From Myoxocephalus aenaeus (taxonomy: Eukaryota; Chordata; Actinopteri; Perciformes; Cottidae), in NCBI GenBank assembly GCA_038501785.1, contig JBAMJR010000066.1, positions 525,001 to 589,000 on the forward strand: a stretch of 64,000 nt of DNA, given 5' to 3'. Position numbers and translations under genes: made by a program. Of this stretch, positions 1 through 11,644 are shown in pieces (within the stretch, counting starts at the first letter, position 1; the number at the start of each line of letters is the position of its first letter). A model generated the notes under the pieces. That model worked only from the letters and a program-made list of their open reading frames with translations, was not told the DNA's origin and did no database searches.

Positions 1-596
1 AGTATGTATTTATATAATTAGTTAATGTATACATTAAGGATTTTATCGTATTTTTTAATTAGTAAATACATTTTTCACTCTCTCAAAACGTATTCTGATA
101 ATCAATTTATTTCTAATTATCGAGCAATAACATCAAATAGTATATCGGTAAATGTGAGGATGTGCTTCTTTTCTCTGTTTTGTATAATTTTGTATGATAT
201 ATATTTTGGGGGTTTTGAACTGTTGAGCTCCGGGAAAATTTTTTAGATCAAATGGAGCTACAAGATGAATTGATGGATCGTTGAGTCAAATGAAGTAAAA
301 AAAAAAAAAAAAAAACGTCTATTTTCTGTTTGTTTTCTATCAGAAATGGGCTTTGACGTAACCCCTCGCTGGAAAACTTTGATTCAGCAGTTTTTTTAAC
401 ACGCTTCCTCAATATTCGATCCTGAGGTTGTGGATGAGGCGTTGAAACACGCTGGTCAAATGAACACGATAGAGAAGATCGAGACATTTAATTGTGCAGC
501 CATCGTTCATTTCTTCTCCTCTTTAGAAGATGTCTGTTCTCGACTACATGAAACTCCTGTGCTCTTCTCTGCTGCTGCTACTCTTCTCCTCACACT

Positions 597-692
<96 letters not shown>
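597..692. repeat. CA microsatellite in last SVIL intron (unit 1)
   Basis: An almost pure CA run of about 95 bp. The matching runs are about 65 bp (29153-29219) and about 58 bp (62250-62307) in units 2 and 3, so the locus varies between copies. Confidence 0.95.
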
Positions 693-1147
693 ACACCTTC
701 CACCTGAGACCCTTTCCTCTGCACTTCACCATCTACTCTGCAGTCTGACTCACCGTCTGTCTTTGGAGCACAACATGGAGGCATGAAAACCACTGAAACC
801 ACTAAAGTGTGATGGGAGCCGAGCGCTCGGTACTTTATTAACACGACGTCAGTGTGTTGTCTTCCTCCTCAGGATTGACCAAACAGCAACATTATTAACA
901 AATGTAAATGTAAAGAACGTGTACCGGATAAGTCCAAAATGTACAAGATGGTGCTTTTTATCTCATAGAAACGCTGATGATGCACTTTTAATATGAATAA
1001 TCTGAAACTTCCTTTTTAGAATTGACGTCTAACTGTGAGAGAACCAAGAAACCTTTTTTTCTTTTTACTTACTGTATCCACAGGGTTTATTTTGAAAGTT
1101 TGGAAAATGCTTTATTTTGTTTTTTAAGGTGAGCAATATTCCTATGC

Positions 1148-1470
1148 TATTTATTTATTTATTTATTTATTTATATATATATATATAAAAATAAATCATG
1201 TAAATATATATATAAAATATATATATAAATAAATATATCTCTATAAAATATATACACACAAAAATAAATATATATATATTTTTTTTATTTTATTTATTGA
1301 GATATATATATATATATTTTATTTTTATTTTTATATATATATTTATATTTTTTTATTTTTATATATATATATATATAGACCCAAGAAACCTTTTTTTTTT
1401 TACTTACTGTATCCACAGGGATTGAAAGTTTGGAAAATGCTTTATTTTGTTTTTTAAGGTGAGCAATATT

Positions 1471-1520
<50 letters not shown>
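1148..1520. repeat. AT-rich/(TA)n block in last SVIL intron (unit 1)
   Basis: Runs of TTTA, TATA and poly-T. A flanking sequence (accaagaaacc-poly T-acttactgtatcc... up to ggtgagcaatattcc) is itself duplicated on both sides of the block (about 1043-1150 and 1380-1470). Equivalent blocks are at 29680-30010 and 62764-63270. Confidence 0.85.
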
Positions 1521-1521
<1 letters not shown>

Positions 1522-1879
1522 CCTTTTGAATGTGGATGAATTTTCTTTCACACGTTTCAGACCTTCATCCGCTGATATTTCTTGGTGCTTTCACAGTTTT
1601 TGATCCAGTCAAAAGGAACCGGGCCTTCTGGTGTAGAACCTTTGTAAACAGCAGTGATATCTAGAAACATTCAGACATGTTTATCTTAATAATCCACACT
1701 TTGAAAGTTGTAAACAATATTTAGGGACAGTTTCTTTTGAGGTAAAAATAAATAAATAAAACTTACAGATCATAAAACATTTGTTACGTCATTGTTTTCT
1801 TTAATATGGTTGACGGTAGAAACACTTTATCTCTCTGATCAATGAACTGCATGTGTCTCTTTTCTCCCCTCAATCGCAG

Positions 1880-1966
1880 AAAGCGTTGGAAATGACGAGA
1901 GAGGAATACGAAGGTTTACCAGGGTGGAAGCAAGTGAACTTAAAGAAGGTCAAAGGACTGTTTTGA
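1880..1966 (+). CDS. svil: Supervillin copy A, last coding exon (villin headpiece C-terminus)
   Basis: The exon follows an acceptor (cccctcaatcgcag) and gives 28 codons plus TGA. The product contains EYEGLPGWKQVNLKK and ends VKGLF, which is the C-terminal half of a villin headpiece as found at the end of supervillin. Its partner exon (the LPEGVDPLRLEVYLSDQDFE part) is upstream of the window, but is visible for copies B and C. Supervillin is a large peripheral membrane protein that links actin and myosin II to the membrane. Only this exon of copy A is visible, so whether copy A is full length cannot be judged here. Confidence 0.85.
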   Translation, partial: KALEMTREEYEGLPGWKQVNLKKVKGLF

Positions 1967-2691
1967 GGACGTTTTTTTCTTTTCTTTCTCCGATGGAAGC
2001 GGATTAAAAACAACAACAACAACAACAAAGGAAACAGTTGGGAGGAAGCCTGTTTGGTGGGCAACACGCGAGGACGTCGGCACAGAAAGTATCTGAATCT
2101 GGAGGAAACGTACGAGGAGGATGAGGCTGGAGTCATGTTTTTACCTTTTCAAACTTTATTATGTAAATGAAACTCACACGGTGTAAGAGAAGGTAAACAA
2201 AACAACAACAACAACAACCCTGCTTTGGTTCATAGCTGGTGTTTCTGTGTATTTTGGAGTCTCCTGCAAACACTAAAGTGGACTCGACAAATGACAATGT
2301 GCACACTAGGACGCTCTGTGCTTATGTGTGTGTGCGCGACTGTATATAATGTTTGTGTGTTACGTCGACTTGTAAATGTGTGTATCTGTCCTGTCGGATG
2401 TTGTGAGGAAAGTCTTCCTTTTTTTATTTCCGTTGCGTCCGGACGCCGTCGGGCCTCGCGGGGGAACTCCGGTTGGCTCGACGGCGCTCACGGCTTAAAG
2501 GGTTGTAATTTTTAAAGAAAGGTTTTTGACTCGTTCCACGAAAAAGAGAAAGCAGCAGCTCTGAATGTATAGTGCCTTGCTTTTTGTGTACAGTTTATAT
2601 ACAGAAATTCTAGTCTGCATTTTTAAAGACTTTCTTTGTGATATAAGAAATAGTGAATTAAATCACAATGATGCTCAAATCAAACCACGGG

Positions 2692-2758
<67 letters not shown>
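2692..2758. repeat. CT/TG microsatellite in SVIL 3'UTR (unit 1)
   Basis: A CT run followed by about 44 bp of TG. In unit 2 the TG run is about 100 bp (31192-31292). Confidence 0.9.
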
Positions 2759-2823
2759 AAGAAAGATCCCTGATCTATTATGATGATGCAAATTAGATCT
2801 ATTATACAATTGTAATTGATTAC

Positions 2824-2829
2824 AATAAA
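2824..2829 (+). promoter_or_regulatory. Candidate polyadenylation signal AATAAA (SVIL copy A)
   Basis: A canonical AATAAA lies about 860 bp after the SVIL stop codon and is retained at the matching place after copy B (31361-31366). Its use is inferred. Confidence 0.4.
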
Positions 2830-2849
2830 AAGTTCTACACTTTTATTAG

Positions 2850-3146
2850 TCAACCATTTGCAAATTGCAGATGTTGGATGTATTTCAATAAGTTTGGTTA
2901 ATTATTAATACACATGCATGACACACAGCAACACCACCAGCAGAGGGGTCCAAAGTCTAACGTGCACTGTTAGTCGTACAGTGTTGCTGCCATGTTCTGT
3001 TAAGTCTGACCGCAGAACACACAGAACACTCAAGAGGAACCTACTGGACCGCTCCTTTCACTGGAGGTAAGTTAGTTTAGACTCTAGAGATACGAGGTGT
3101 GATCTGCAGTCTGGATGAGCTGTTGTCATTTCAATTCCTGCACACA
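2850..3146. other. Intergenic, no gene seen
   Basis: Unique sequence between the SVIL poly(A) region and the minisatellite. No open frame, RNA gene or element end was recognised. It is conserved in unit 2 at about 31390-31683. Confidence 0.5.
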
Positions 3147-4688
3147 GGTTCTCACTATAGAGCACACTGGGTTCTCACTATAGAGCACACAGGGTTCTCA
3201 CTATAGAGCACACAGGGTTCTCACTACTAGAGCACACAGGGTTCTCACTACTAGAGCACACTGGGTTCTCACTATAGAGCACACAGGGTTCTCACTACTA
3301 GAGCACACTGGGTTCTCACTATAGAGCACACAGGGTTCTCACTACTAGAGCACACTGGGTTCTCACTATAGAGCACACAGGGTTCTCACTATAGAGCACA
3401 CAGGGTTCTCACTACTAGAGCACACAGGGTTCTCACTACTAGAGCACACAGGGTTCTCACTATAGAGCACACAGGGTTCTCACTACTAGAGCACACTGGG
3501 TTCTCACTATAGAGCACACAGGGTTCTCACTACTAGAGCACACTGGGTTCTCACTATAGAGCACACAGGGTTCTCACTATAGAGCACACAGGGTTCTCAC
3601 TACTAGAGCACACTGGGTTCTCACTCCTAGAGCACACTGGGTTCTCACTCCTAGAGCACACTGGGTTCTCTCTACTAGAGCACACAGGGTTCTCTCTACT
3701 AGAGCACACAGGGTTCTCACTATAGAGCACACAGGGTTCTCACTACTAGAGCACACAGGGTTCTGGTTCTCACTACTAGAACACACAGGGTTCTGGTTCT
3801 CTCTACTAGAGCACACAGGGTTCTCACTACTAGAGCACACTGGGTTCTCACTACTAGAGAACACAGGTTCTCACTACTAGAGCACACTGGGTTCTCACTA
3901 CTAGAGCATACTGGGTTCTCACTACTAGAGCATACTGGGTTCTCACTACTAGAGCACACAGGTTCTCACTACTAGAGCACACAGGTTCTCACTACTAGAG
4001 CACACTGGGTTCTCACTACTAGAGCACACAGGTTCTCACTACTAGAGCACACAGGGTTCTCACTACTAGAGCACACAGGGTTCTCACTACTAGAGCACAC
4101 TGGGTTCTCACTATAGAGCACACAGGGTTCTCACTACTAGAGCACACTGGGTTCTCACTATAGAGCACACAGGGTTCTCACTATAGAGCACACAGGGTTC
4201 TCACTACTAGAGCACACTGGGTTCTCACTCCTAGAGCACACTGGGTTCTCACTCCTAGAGCACACTGGGTTCTCTCTACTAGAGCACACAGGGTTCTCTC
4301 TACTAGAGCACACAGGGTTCTCACTATAGAGCACACAGGGTTCTCACTACTAGAGCACACAGGGTTCTGGTTCTCACTACTAGAACACACAGGGTTCTGG
4401 TTCTCTCTACTAGAGCACACAGGGTTCTCACTACTAGAGCACACTGGGTTCTCACTACTAGAGAACACAGGTTCTCACTACTAGAGCACACTGGGTTCTC
4501 ACTACTAGAGCATACTGGGTTCTCACTACTAGAGCATACTGGGTTCTCACTACTAGAGCACACAGGTTCTCACTACTAGAGCACACAGGTTCTCACTACT
4601 AGAGCACACTGGGTTCTCACTACTAGAGCACACAGGTTCTCACTACTAGAGCACACAGGGTTCTCACTACTAGAGCACACAGGGTTCT
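3147..4688. repeat. 25-28 bp minisatellite (unit 1), with a 604-bp higher-order duplication
   Basis: Tandem units of the form GGTTCTCACTA(CTA/TA) followed by GAGCACACWG, 25-28 bp each. The block at about 3480-4083 is repeated essentially exactly at about 4084-4687, an offset of 604 bp. Open frames crossing it on the minus strand (products rich in CSSSEN and RTLCAL) are artefacts of the repeat. It lies between the SVIL 3' end and the thioesterase gene. Confidence 0.95.
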
Positions 4689-6109
4689 ACTATTTCTACT
4701 ATTATTGGAATTGACTCAAAAGAAGCTGCAATGTTCATGCCAGAGAAGGAACTTTGAATGCATCACGGGGCCCTTTAGATTTCTATCCTCACTGAGGAAT
4801 GAGATTTTTTATTTATTTTTACGGCCATGGATCCTCTGACAACTCTCTCCGCCTGTCATGAGCCACTTTAGCCACCAGATGGCGCCGTAAAGCCACACGA
4901 CGTCTCCTGCATCACCAGCGCCAAACGCAGGAGAGGGCTCCATAAAATAAATCTCCCAAAAGTTTAAGTTTTATGGCGATCCCTGAACGTTTTCATGCTC
5001 TTTGTTCACGCTTCAGCCCAAACATTTGGCACACTCTCTTTATACTTTATAAATCTTTTTGGACTCGAGGGGAAGCCCATTTCCGCCACAAAAATAAATA
5101 AAAAATGAGATAAAAAGTCATAATAATGTCTCATAATTTCGACTTTATTATCTCATAATTATGACTTTTTATCTCCCTTTTTGTGTGTGTGTGGAAACGG
5201 GCTTCCATAGACTTCCATAAGGGGGAGCCTAATTGCTGCCAGTGAAATTTGACCTACATGTGCTTCAGCCACACCTCCACCCAGACCGAGCAGCAGATCT
5301 CTCTGTTTCCACTCGGAAAAAGTGACTTACAGGCATGCCTTCTGGGAGGAAATAGCAGCAAATACATACTCTGTAAAGGAGCATTGTGAATGTAATGATA
5401 ACAAACTGTAAATACTGTTTTTGCAACGTCAAAGTAGGTTTTGCATGTTTATTTTCTATTTGTTTTACTGTGTACTGCAGTGAATTGGTCGCTGCACTAC
5501 AAACAATACAAATGAGTGATTTGAAGCCTCGGGCAACGTAAACAGCCTCCGCTGCGACTTTAAATCTGTTGAATTTCAAAATAAGTTTTCCGCCAATCAG
5601 CCGTTGTGAGACTTATAAGACAATACATAACAAACTAAAACTACAGCAGTCATTGGTGCAAACACATTTTAATTTGCTTGATTCAAACATTGAACGCAAC
5701 TTTATTGCACACTTTTAATAACGCACCAACGTGAAGCTATGGACGTGCTCTTAAAGGGACAGTACACGGAGTGACGCAAGCTGTATACCGTGGTGACACA
5801 TCTGTAGGGTCCTGAGATCTTTAAATTACCCGGGGAAGAGTAATGTTACGTGTGGAAATTCTTATTTTTGTTGTGGCCTACTGCTCAGAATTCATTTTTT
5901 ATTTTTTTTGTGTGAAGTATTGTTTCATCTCTTTGCCTGGAGCAGTTGTTTGCATCTTTAGAGGAACAGTCACTCCTTGCAGACATTCTGGCACGTGACA
6001 AAAGGCCCCAACAAGACATGGGGTCCCAAGCCAAAATGTTTGGTAACCACCAGTTTAATCTCTAATAATGCATTCGTTTTTATAAGGTTTTTAATATGTT
6101 TCAAAACAG
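4689..6109. other. Intergenic and upstream region of thioesterase gene 1
   Basis: Contains a short MITE (5068-5210) and otherwise unique sequence. The base before the thioesterase ATG is part of a good splice acceptor (tatgtttcaaaacag|ATG), so an untranslated exon may lie here; I could not place it. Unit 2 has 18- and 34-bp stretches, near 33580 and 33850, that are missing near 5310 and 5566. Confidence 0.4.
5068..5210. mobile_element. Short palindromic MITE (unit 1)
   Basis: The ends are inverted repeats (GGAAGCCCATTTCCGCC on the left; its approximate complement GGAAACGGGCTTCC on the right). They enclose an inner palindrome of GAGATAAAAAGTCATAAT and ATTATGACTTTTTATCTC. The homologous element in unit 2 (33035-33477) is 443 bp and keeps an internal segment missing here. 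The superfamily was not identified. Confidence 0.65.
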
Positions 6110-7666
6110 ATGTCCTCCCAAGTCCGACTGAGGTTGCTGCCGAGATCCAGATGCATGTTCGATGAGCCGGTTCAGGTGAAGGTGGACGGGCTGAGGTCCA
6201 GGCAGGTGGTCACCGTGAGAGCCAGATCCACCGACGAGAGGGGAGTGGTGTTCAGCTCCTCGGCCACCTACAGGGCCGATGGCAGCGGGGGGGTCGACCT
6301 GGAGAGGGACCCCTCTCTCAGCGGGAGCTACACCGGGGTGGAGCCCATGGGTCTGCTGTGGTCCATGAGGGCCGCCGCCCTGCACAAGAGGTTTCAGAAG
6401 GCAAAGTCACTGGACCCCCACGTGGTGAAGTTCTCCGAGGAGGAGGAGGAGGAGGAAGGCAGGATGCTGGCACAGGCGACCAATGAGAGGCTTCTGATTG
6501 GAGACGGGGTCAGCCGGCGAACGATCAAAGACGGGAATATCCGCGGGGTCCTGTTCACTCCGCCAGGTTGGTTGCTTTGTCTCTTTCACATGATTTAGTT
6601 GCCGTGCGGTGGTTTTACTGTCATTTCCATCATTTTGACGGCATAAAAAACGTACGTGACTTTGTGTTCTCGCGTGTGCCTTTCGATCCAGGAGGCGGTC
6701 CGTTCCCCGCCGTGTTGGATCTGTACACTTTGGGAGGAGGTTTGTCGGAGAAGAGGGCCTCCCTGCTGGCCTGCCGAGGATTTGTGGTTCTGACCGTAGC
6801 GCTGTACGGTCATGATGACATGGCGAAGAACATCAAAGAGGTCCATCTGGATTATTTCGAGGAAGCCATAAGGTTTTTACAAAAGCAAAATGAGGTGAGT
6901 TGAACTAAACTAATCTCTGAGAATCTTGAATTTATTGTTTTTGGTAGTTCTGTACTCGGTGGCTCACATTTTCTGCTCCATTCATGTTTTTCTATCCGTG
7001 TGGCCTCACAAGAAATAATAAAGTGCAGCTGATAGTTTGCATGTTTTTCCCACACAGGTGGGCAGTAAAGGAGTTGGTGTGATATCCATTTCAAAAAGTG
7101 GAGATCTTGCACTATCGATAGCCTCTTACCTGCCAGGTGTTGCGGCCACAGTGTGGATCAATGGCTGCTCTGCCAACACATTTTTACCCCTCTACTATAA
7201 GAAGAGACAGATCCTCTCTGCGTTAATGCTTGACATCAGCAAGATGATTCCCACTGAGTCCGGGGCCGTCAATGGCAAGAATGTTCTGCATGACCCGCTG
7301 GCAGAGGAGAACAAGGCCACACTGGTCCCCGTTGAACGGGCCGAGGGACGTTTCCTCTTCGTGGCCTCGGAGGACGACCTCAACTGGGACAGCAAGGCTT
7401 ACCTGGACATGATGGTGGAGAGACTGCAGCGTCACGGGAAGGACAACTTTGAGAGCGTGTGTTACCCCGGAGTGGGGCATTACCTCGAGCCGCCTTACGG
7501 ACCCTACTGCCGCTCCAGTTTTCACGGGGTTGTAGGCAGGCCGGTCCTGTGGGGTGGGGAGCCCAGGTCCCACGCAGCAGCGGAGGTCCACCTGTGGAAG
7601 AAGATCCAGGAGTTCTTCAGAACTCACCTGAGCTGTGACGCCACGCAGATTAAAGCTAAGATATAG
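6110..7666 (+). CDS. Acyl-CoA thioesterase / BAAT-family protein, copy 1
   Basis: Three coding exons at 6110-6566, 6692-6894 and 7058-7666, with GT-AG introns, give 422 aa, the usual length of type I ACOT/BAAT proteins. The start ATG follows an acceptor-like cag. The N-terminal third matches the ACOT/BAAT beta-sandwich (DEPVQVKVDGLR...SSATYRADGSGGVDL...GVEPMGLLWSM). The rest is the alpha/beta-hydrolase. Expected catalytic residues are Ser232 (in SISKSG), Asp327 (in ASEDDLNW) and His361 (in YPGVGHYLEPPYGP). A serine nucleophile favours acyl-CoA thioesterase over BAAT, whose nucleophile is cysteine. The usual GISKG elbow is SISKS here. The C-terminus AKI is not a classic SKL-type peroxisomal signal. 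An acidic E-run near residue 140 varies in length between copies. Confidence 0.9.
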
Positions 7667-7739
7667 AGACACATATGGAAGACAGATGTATGTCAGGTAA
7701 GATTGTGATGGAAAAAATGGATTGGAAGTCTGTCATATA

Positions 7740-9190
7740 CGTGTTTACTTTCCCTTTTTAAGCTGTGTCTATGCCTGTCTCTTATCCCTCGTGAGTGAGC
7801 AATTTAAGGAATTTTTAATCTCAAACAATATTTTATCTGATTATCAATCAGGTTTTAGAAAAAAAACATAATACAATCACAGCAGCATTAAAGGTAGTAA
7901 ACGATTTTATTGAATCTTTGGACAACAAGCACCACTGTGCAGCCCTTTTTATTGACTTGTCCAAGGCTTTTGACACTGTCGATCATGCAATAATGAAGCA
8001 TAGACTTCTTACTATTGGACTGTCAGAACAAACTGTCTGTTGGTTTGACAATTATTTATCAAACAGATCACAGTGTTTCCAGGCGGAAGGCATCACCTCT
8101 AGCTCTCTTAAAGTAATAAAGGGTGTGCCCCAGGGTTCGGTCATAGGACCACTTTTATTCACAATTGATATAAACAGTATCGGTCAAAATGCAAATGCAA
8201 ATGTTCACTTTTATGCAGATGATACTGTTATTTACTGCTCTGCTCCTACACAGTACCAGGCTCTCTTTCAGTTGCAAAAAGCCTTTGATACTGTTCAACA
8301 CTTTGTATGAGTTGAAATACATTTTGAATCCTGACAAAACAAAACTGATGATGTTTTCAAACTCAAAGAAAAAGCCACTGAACCTTCCAGCTGTAATTAC
8401 ATTTCAGGGCAATGTGATTGAGTCTGTATCGTCATATACATACTTGGGATTCTTAATTGATGATTCTCTCTCTTTTAAACCTCACATTCAGCAACTTGTG
8501 AAGAAGTTGAAGGTGAGGCTGGGTTTCTATTTCAGAAATAAGTCTTGCTTTTCTTTTGATGCTAAAAAGAGACTTGTTGCTGCTACTTGTATGTCTGTGG
8601 TTGATTATGGTGATGTTTTATACATGCATGCATCTTCTCAATGTCTTCACTCTGTGGATACTGTCTACCATGGAGCGTTGAGGTTCATAACAAATATTAA
8701 GGCCCTTACTCATCATTGCTCCCTGTATGCTAGGGTTGGTTGGCCTGCATTCTACCGTCTCTGTGACATATGAGCAAGGCCTACTCTTGCTATCTGTCCC
8801 CAACGTCCGTCTCGAAATGGGGAAAATTGGTTTTAGGTTTGCTGCTCCTACGGCTTGGAATTTGCTGCAGACTGGTTTGGGTCTACGGGAGCCGGTCTCT
8901 TTAGGTGTTTTAAAAAATAGATTGAAAGAGTTGGAGGAAGGTTCATCTGGTTGTAGATGGTTTTGACTGAGATATGTGCACCTGTGTGAACTAGGATATG
9001 ATGACTTGAGACTTAGTTTTTGTTTTTACTCATGCTGTGATCTAAACATGTTCTGTCACTGTTTTATGTTGTATGTCTGAAAATTTGTTTAATGTGCTAC
9101 TGCTGTCTTGGCCAGGACACTCTTGTAAAGGACATTTTTAATCTCAATGAAGCTTTTCCTGGTTAAATACATTTTAAATAAAAATAAATA
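7740..9190 (+). mobile_element. 5'-truncated L2/CR1-like LINE, dead (unit 1)
   Basis: Broken reverse-transcriptase frames contain QSGFRKKH, FIDLSKAFDTVDH, KGVPQGSVIGPLLF and HFYADDTVIY, the standard motifs of Jockey-superfamily non-LTR RTs. A C-terminal region ends at 8964. The 3' tail (CTCAATGAAGCTTTTCCTGG, then AT-rich A-runs) resembles fish L2-type tails. Compared with unit 2, there is a 2-bp deletion near 8300 and a deletion of about 124 bp near 8753. It lies immediately after the thioesterase stop and probably forms part of its 3' flank. Confidence 0.85.
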
Positions 9191-9828
9191 AATTATACCG
9201 GCATGAGTGAACTTGAGCTTCACCTTTTTCTAACACCTTGTCTTGTAACTGGACCTGTTAACATGTTAACATGTTACCACACACCTGGTAGATTTGATGT
9301 ATTTATGATTCTAACTACACAATTAAAACGTAGACTTTTTATCGCTACGTTTAAAAACTGATTTTAGGTTTGTGCCAATCGTTATTTCTTTACAGTTTGA
9401 CAAGTTCTTCTTTTACAAAAGACGTGATGTTGTGTCTCTTTTCAAAAGGCTGCTGTTGTGTCTGTGTGCGGTTGTCGTCCCGCTGCACAGACAAAAGCAG
9501 ATTAAGACTAGAATCATCATTTATCTTGCATCATAAGAGCCCCTGTTTTGGGGTGTTTCAATGTCAGCCAATAAAGAATAAGAATAATACCATCGAAAAT
9601 AGATACACGGATACGGCCTCCTGTTCAAAGACAATGTCTACATCGCTGGACTGAGGTTATGTAAATAGCTAAACAAATAGAATAAGTCATTTCAGAGTTC
9701 AAGTTCACTGCATTCCTGATAATAAACGTTGCATTAGACAAAAATTAGGATCAACTTTGAGTCATTTGTATTCATTTCTCAAGCAAAAATGTCAAACATT
9801 CACTGGTTTCCACTTCTCCAATGAGAGG
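9191..9828. other. Intergenic, no gene seen
   Basis: Unique sequence conserved in unit 2 (37627-38268). The open frame at 9370-9654 shows no recognisable family and is preserved only because the copies are recent. Confidence 0.4.
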
Positions 9829-9912
9829 TTATATTTCTTCCTTACTGACCACCAGAGGCAGTGCTTAACACTGGATATCTTCCGTCTCGAGTATTTATAA
9901 CAACAAAGTCAC
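9829..9912 (+). mobile_element. Solo terminal fragment of a DIRS-type element (unit 1)
   Basis: The string TCCTTACTGACCACCAGAGG...CAGTGCTTAACACTGGATAT...TTTATAACAACAAAGTCAC closely matches the outer terminus of the complete DIRS element (reverse complement of 27089 inward, and left end from 20740). Only the terminal ~85 bp is present. The unit 2 counterpart is at 38269-38353, so it predates the duplication. Confidence 0.6.
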
Positions 9913-9987
9913 AGGACCTGTGTCCACAGCAGAACCGGTTTCCACAGTAGCAGAGTGCTCCCGCTCAGACTTACTGGTAGGACACCA

Positions 9988-11307
9988 GGGCCCTGTTTCT
10001 CGTACCTGGCTAAACAAAGTCAAGCAAATGACCTATTATCCAGCTTAAATTAGCGAGATGATTGACATCAGGCTATCTGGGTTTCTCCACGGAAGATCCG
10101 TGCTGAAACGGTCTCGTTAATTCTAACCAGACGTCAGTCATCTGGATAAATGCGCGTGCCCGCTCCTCTTCAGAAGGGATAATAATCGAGCACTGACACC
10201 ACGATGTTCTAACAGTACAATGGCAAATAAACTCAGAGGAACCTCTTTTTATTTCTCCGATGAGAAGCAGGAGATGATCATGAAGACATATGAGGAAGTC
10301 AATACCTTAATCATTCACAGCAAACGTGTTGTGAATATTCGCAACGCGTTTGCAACGTTTTCGGTGTGAATGCAGCATAACACCGGCCCGCTGCAGACAT
10401 AAGTGTCGCAAATATATCAGACAAGTTAAATGTGTCGGTTTTGGGAAAATGTATCGGCTAAGTTTAAGTCCTTCATCACCCAAATCAATCAGAATATATT
10501 TATTTAAATGTATCTGCTGCCAGTTGTATACTAATTAATATATACTTATGAGGATATATGTACTGTATGTGCATATGTATCATGTACTATGTGTATAAAC
10601 ATGTATGTGTAGACTACCACATAACTAGGAGTTTGAATATGTGTATAGGCAGATCAGTATATATGTATTATTCATAATCAGAAATTCAATCAATTGAAGC
10701 AGTGAAAAGAAATTGTGTGTGATTCTCTGCATTCTTATCATGAGTCCACCTTAATCATGTTCTACAATAATGATATGTATGGTGTACTAATAACACTGTC
10801 ATATAATTATGAGTCCTTTCAACACATCCATAAGTTTCATAAGCGCTAAATAAACCTAAGAACAGCGCGGCATGCAGCGGGTGAGAGTCTCTGTCTGTGA
10901 GACGGGCGATCTGCTGCGCCTGTAGTGATCAGTGTCCGCGGCTCGAGAAGCTCTCGTAAATAAATGATTCCTTGAAGGCAGAATCTATAGCGCCGCGTAC
11001 AGGAAGTCATGAGGATGTGAGGACGGATCTTGGCGATCTCAAAGAACTCTCTCCCAATAAAACTAATATAACTAATATCGCTCCTTCATCAATGAGGAAG
11101 TGAGCTGCCTTTTTTGTCCGGTGGGAGTGGCCAGCTTATCCAGTGAATTTCAGTTAGCCTGCCCGGGAGCAGGTTTACATTTTTGGCTGTGTTGCTATGG
11201 TGATTTATCTAAGCTTGCTTCGAGAAACTGAATAAGCCTGACCTACGTCATCTTATCCTGACAATTAGCCCGCTAACTCAGTAAACCAGGTACGAGAAAC
11301 AGGGCCC
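9988..11307. mobile_element. PIF/Harbinger-like non-autonomous DNA element (unit 1)
   Basis: Long terminal inverted repeats begin GGGCCCTGTTTCTCGTACCT on the left, with the complement (AGGTACGAGAAACAGGGCCC) on the right, 1320 bp apart. Inside is a short open frame (10220-10369) resembling the start of a Myb/SANT-like protein, the second protein of Harbinger elements. I saw no transposase. The target-site duplication is unclear. Confidence 0.65.
10220..10369 (+). pseudogene. Myb/SANT-like domain remnant in Harbinger-like element (unit 1)
   Basis: A 49-codon frame contains FYFSDEKQEMIMKTYEEVNT, similar in spacing to the start of Myb/SANT-like DNA-binding domains (compare FITEEQTIILRMYEKYRERI in the nested element at 39951). 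It stops before a full domain is made. The same 49-codon frame is at 38661-38810 in unit 2. Family assignment is by pattern only. Confidence 0.45.
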
Positions 11308-11644
11308 TGATTCCACTGAGCATCACAGACTCTTTGGCACTTAAAAACAACATCCGATGTAAACAAACGGTCGCGTAACGTCTACGTCATCAGAACGCGT
11401 CAGCTGTCCTCGTGAATGCCGCCAAATGGAACAGTTCCCGTTTTCCATCATATCTTTTTTATATCAGTTCGTTAAAAAATATATATACATTTTTGTTTTA
11501 CTATTTAAGGTGCTACAGAGTACTTCCCTATTTTCGTTGGGGTTTGTTGTTGACTGGGGTCCTGACGTGTAACGTGAAGGATTCTGGGAAACTGAGTTCA
11601 AGTGCTCTACTTTGTCTGCAGAATGGACTCGTTCTTTGTTTCCT

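Larger units (their letters stand above)
1967..2850 (+). other. svil: Supervillin copy A 3'UTR
   Basis: Non-coding sequence follows the SVIL stop, with short CAA-type and TG repeats. An AATAAA lies at 2824-2829, in front of a TTTTATT-rich stretch, and is a plausible polyadenylation signal. The same block follows copies B (30458-31390) and C (from 63717). Short open frames here are not conserved proteins. Confidence 0.5.

Noticed and set aside
430..786. Open frame with a long TH-repeat tail (also at 28994 and 62088)
   Set aside because: It lies in the last SVIL intron and half of it is translated CA microsatellite. It is shared by the units only because they are recent copies.
2225..2515. 96-aa frame with cysteines, conserved at 30718
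   Set aside because: It lies in the SVIL 3'UTR; conservation reflects duplication age and the start is not an ATG.
3577..4563. Minus-strand frames rich in CSSSEN and RTLCAL repeats
   Set aside because: These are translations of the minisatellite in different frames, with no start context or protein family.
3147..4688. CRISPR-like array (regular short repeats)
   Set aside because: The repeats are contiguous with no unique spacers, and the genome is a vertebrate; it is a minisatellite.
6101..7672. Long minus-strand frames opposite the thioesterase exons (6101-6385, 7223-7672)
   Set aside because: They are shadows of GC-rich coding exons; all family motifs are on the plus strand.
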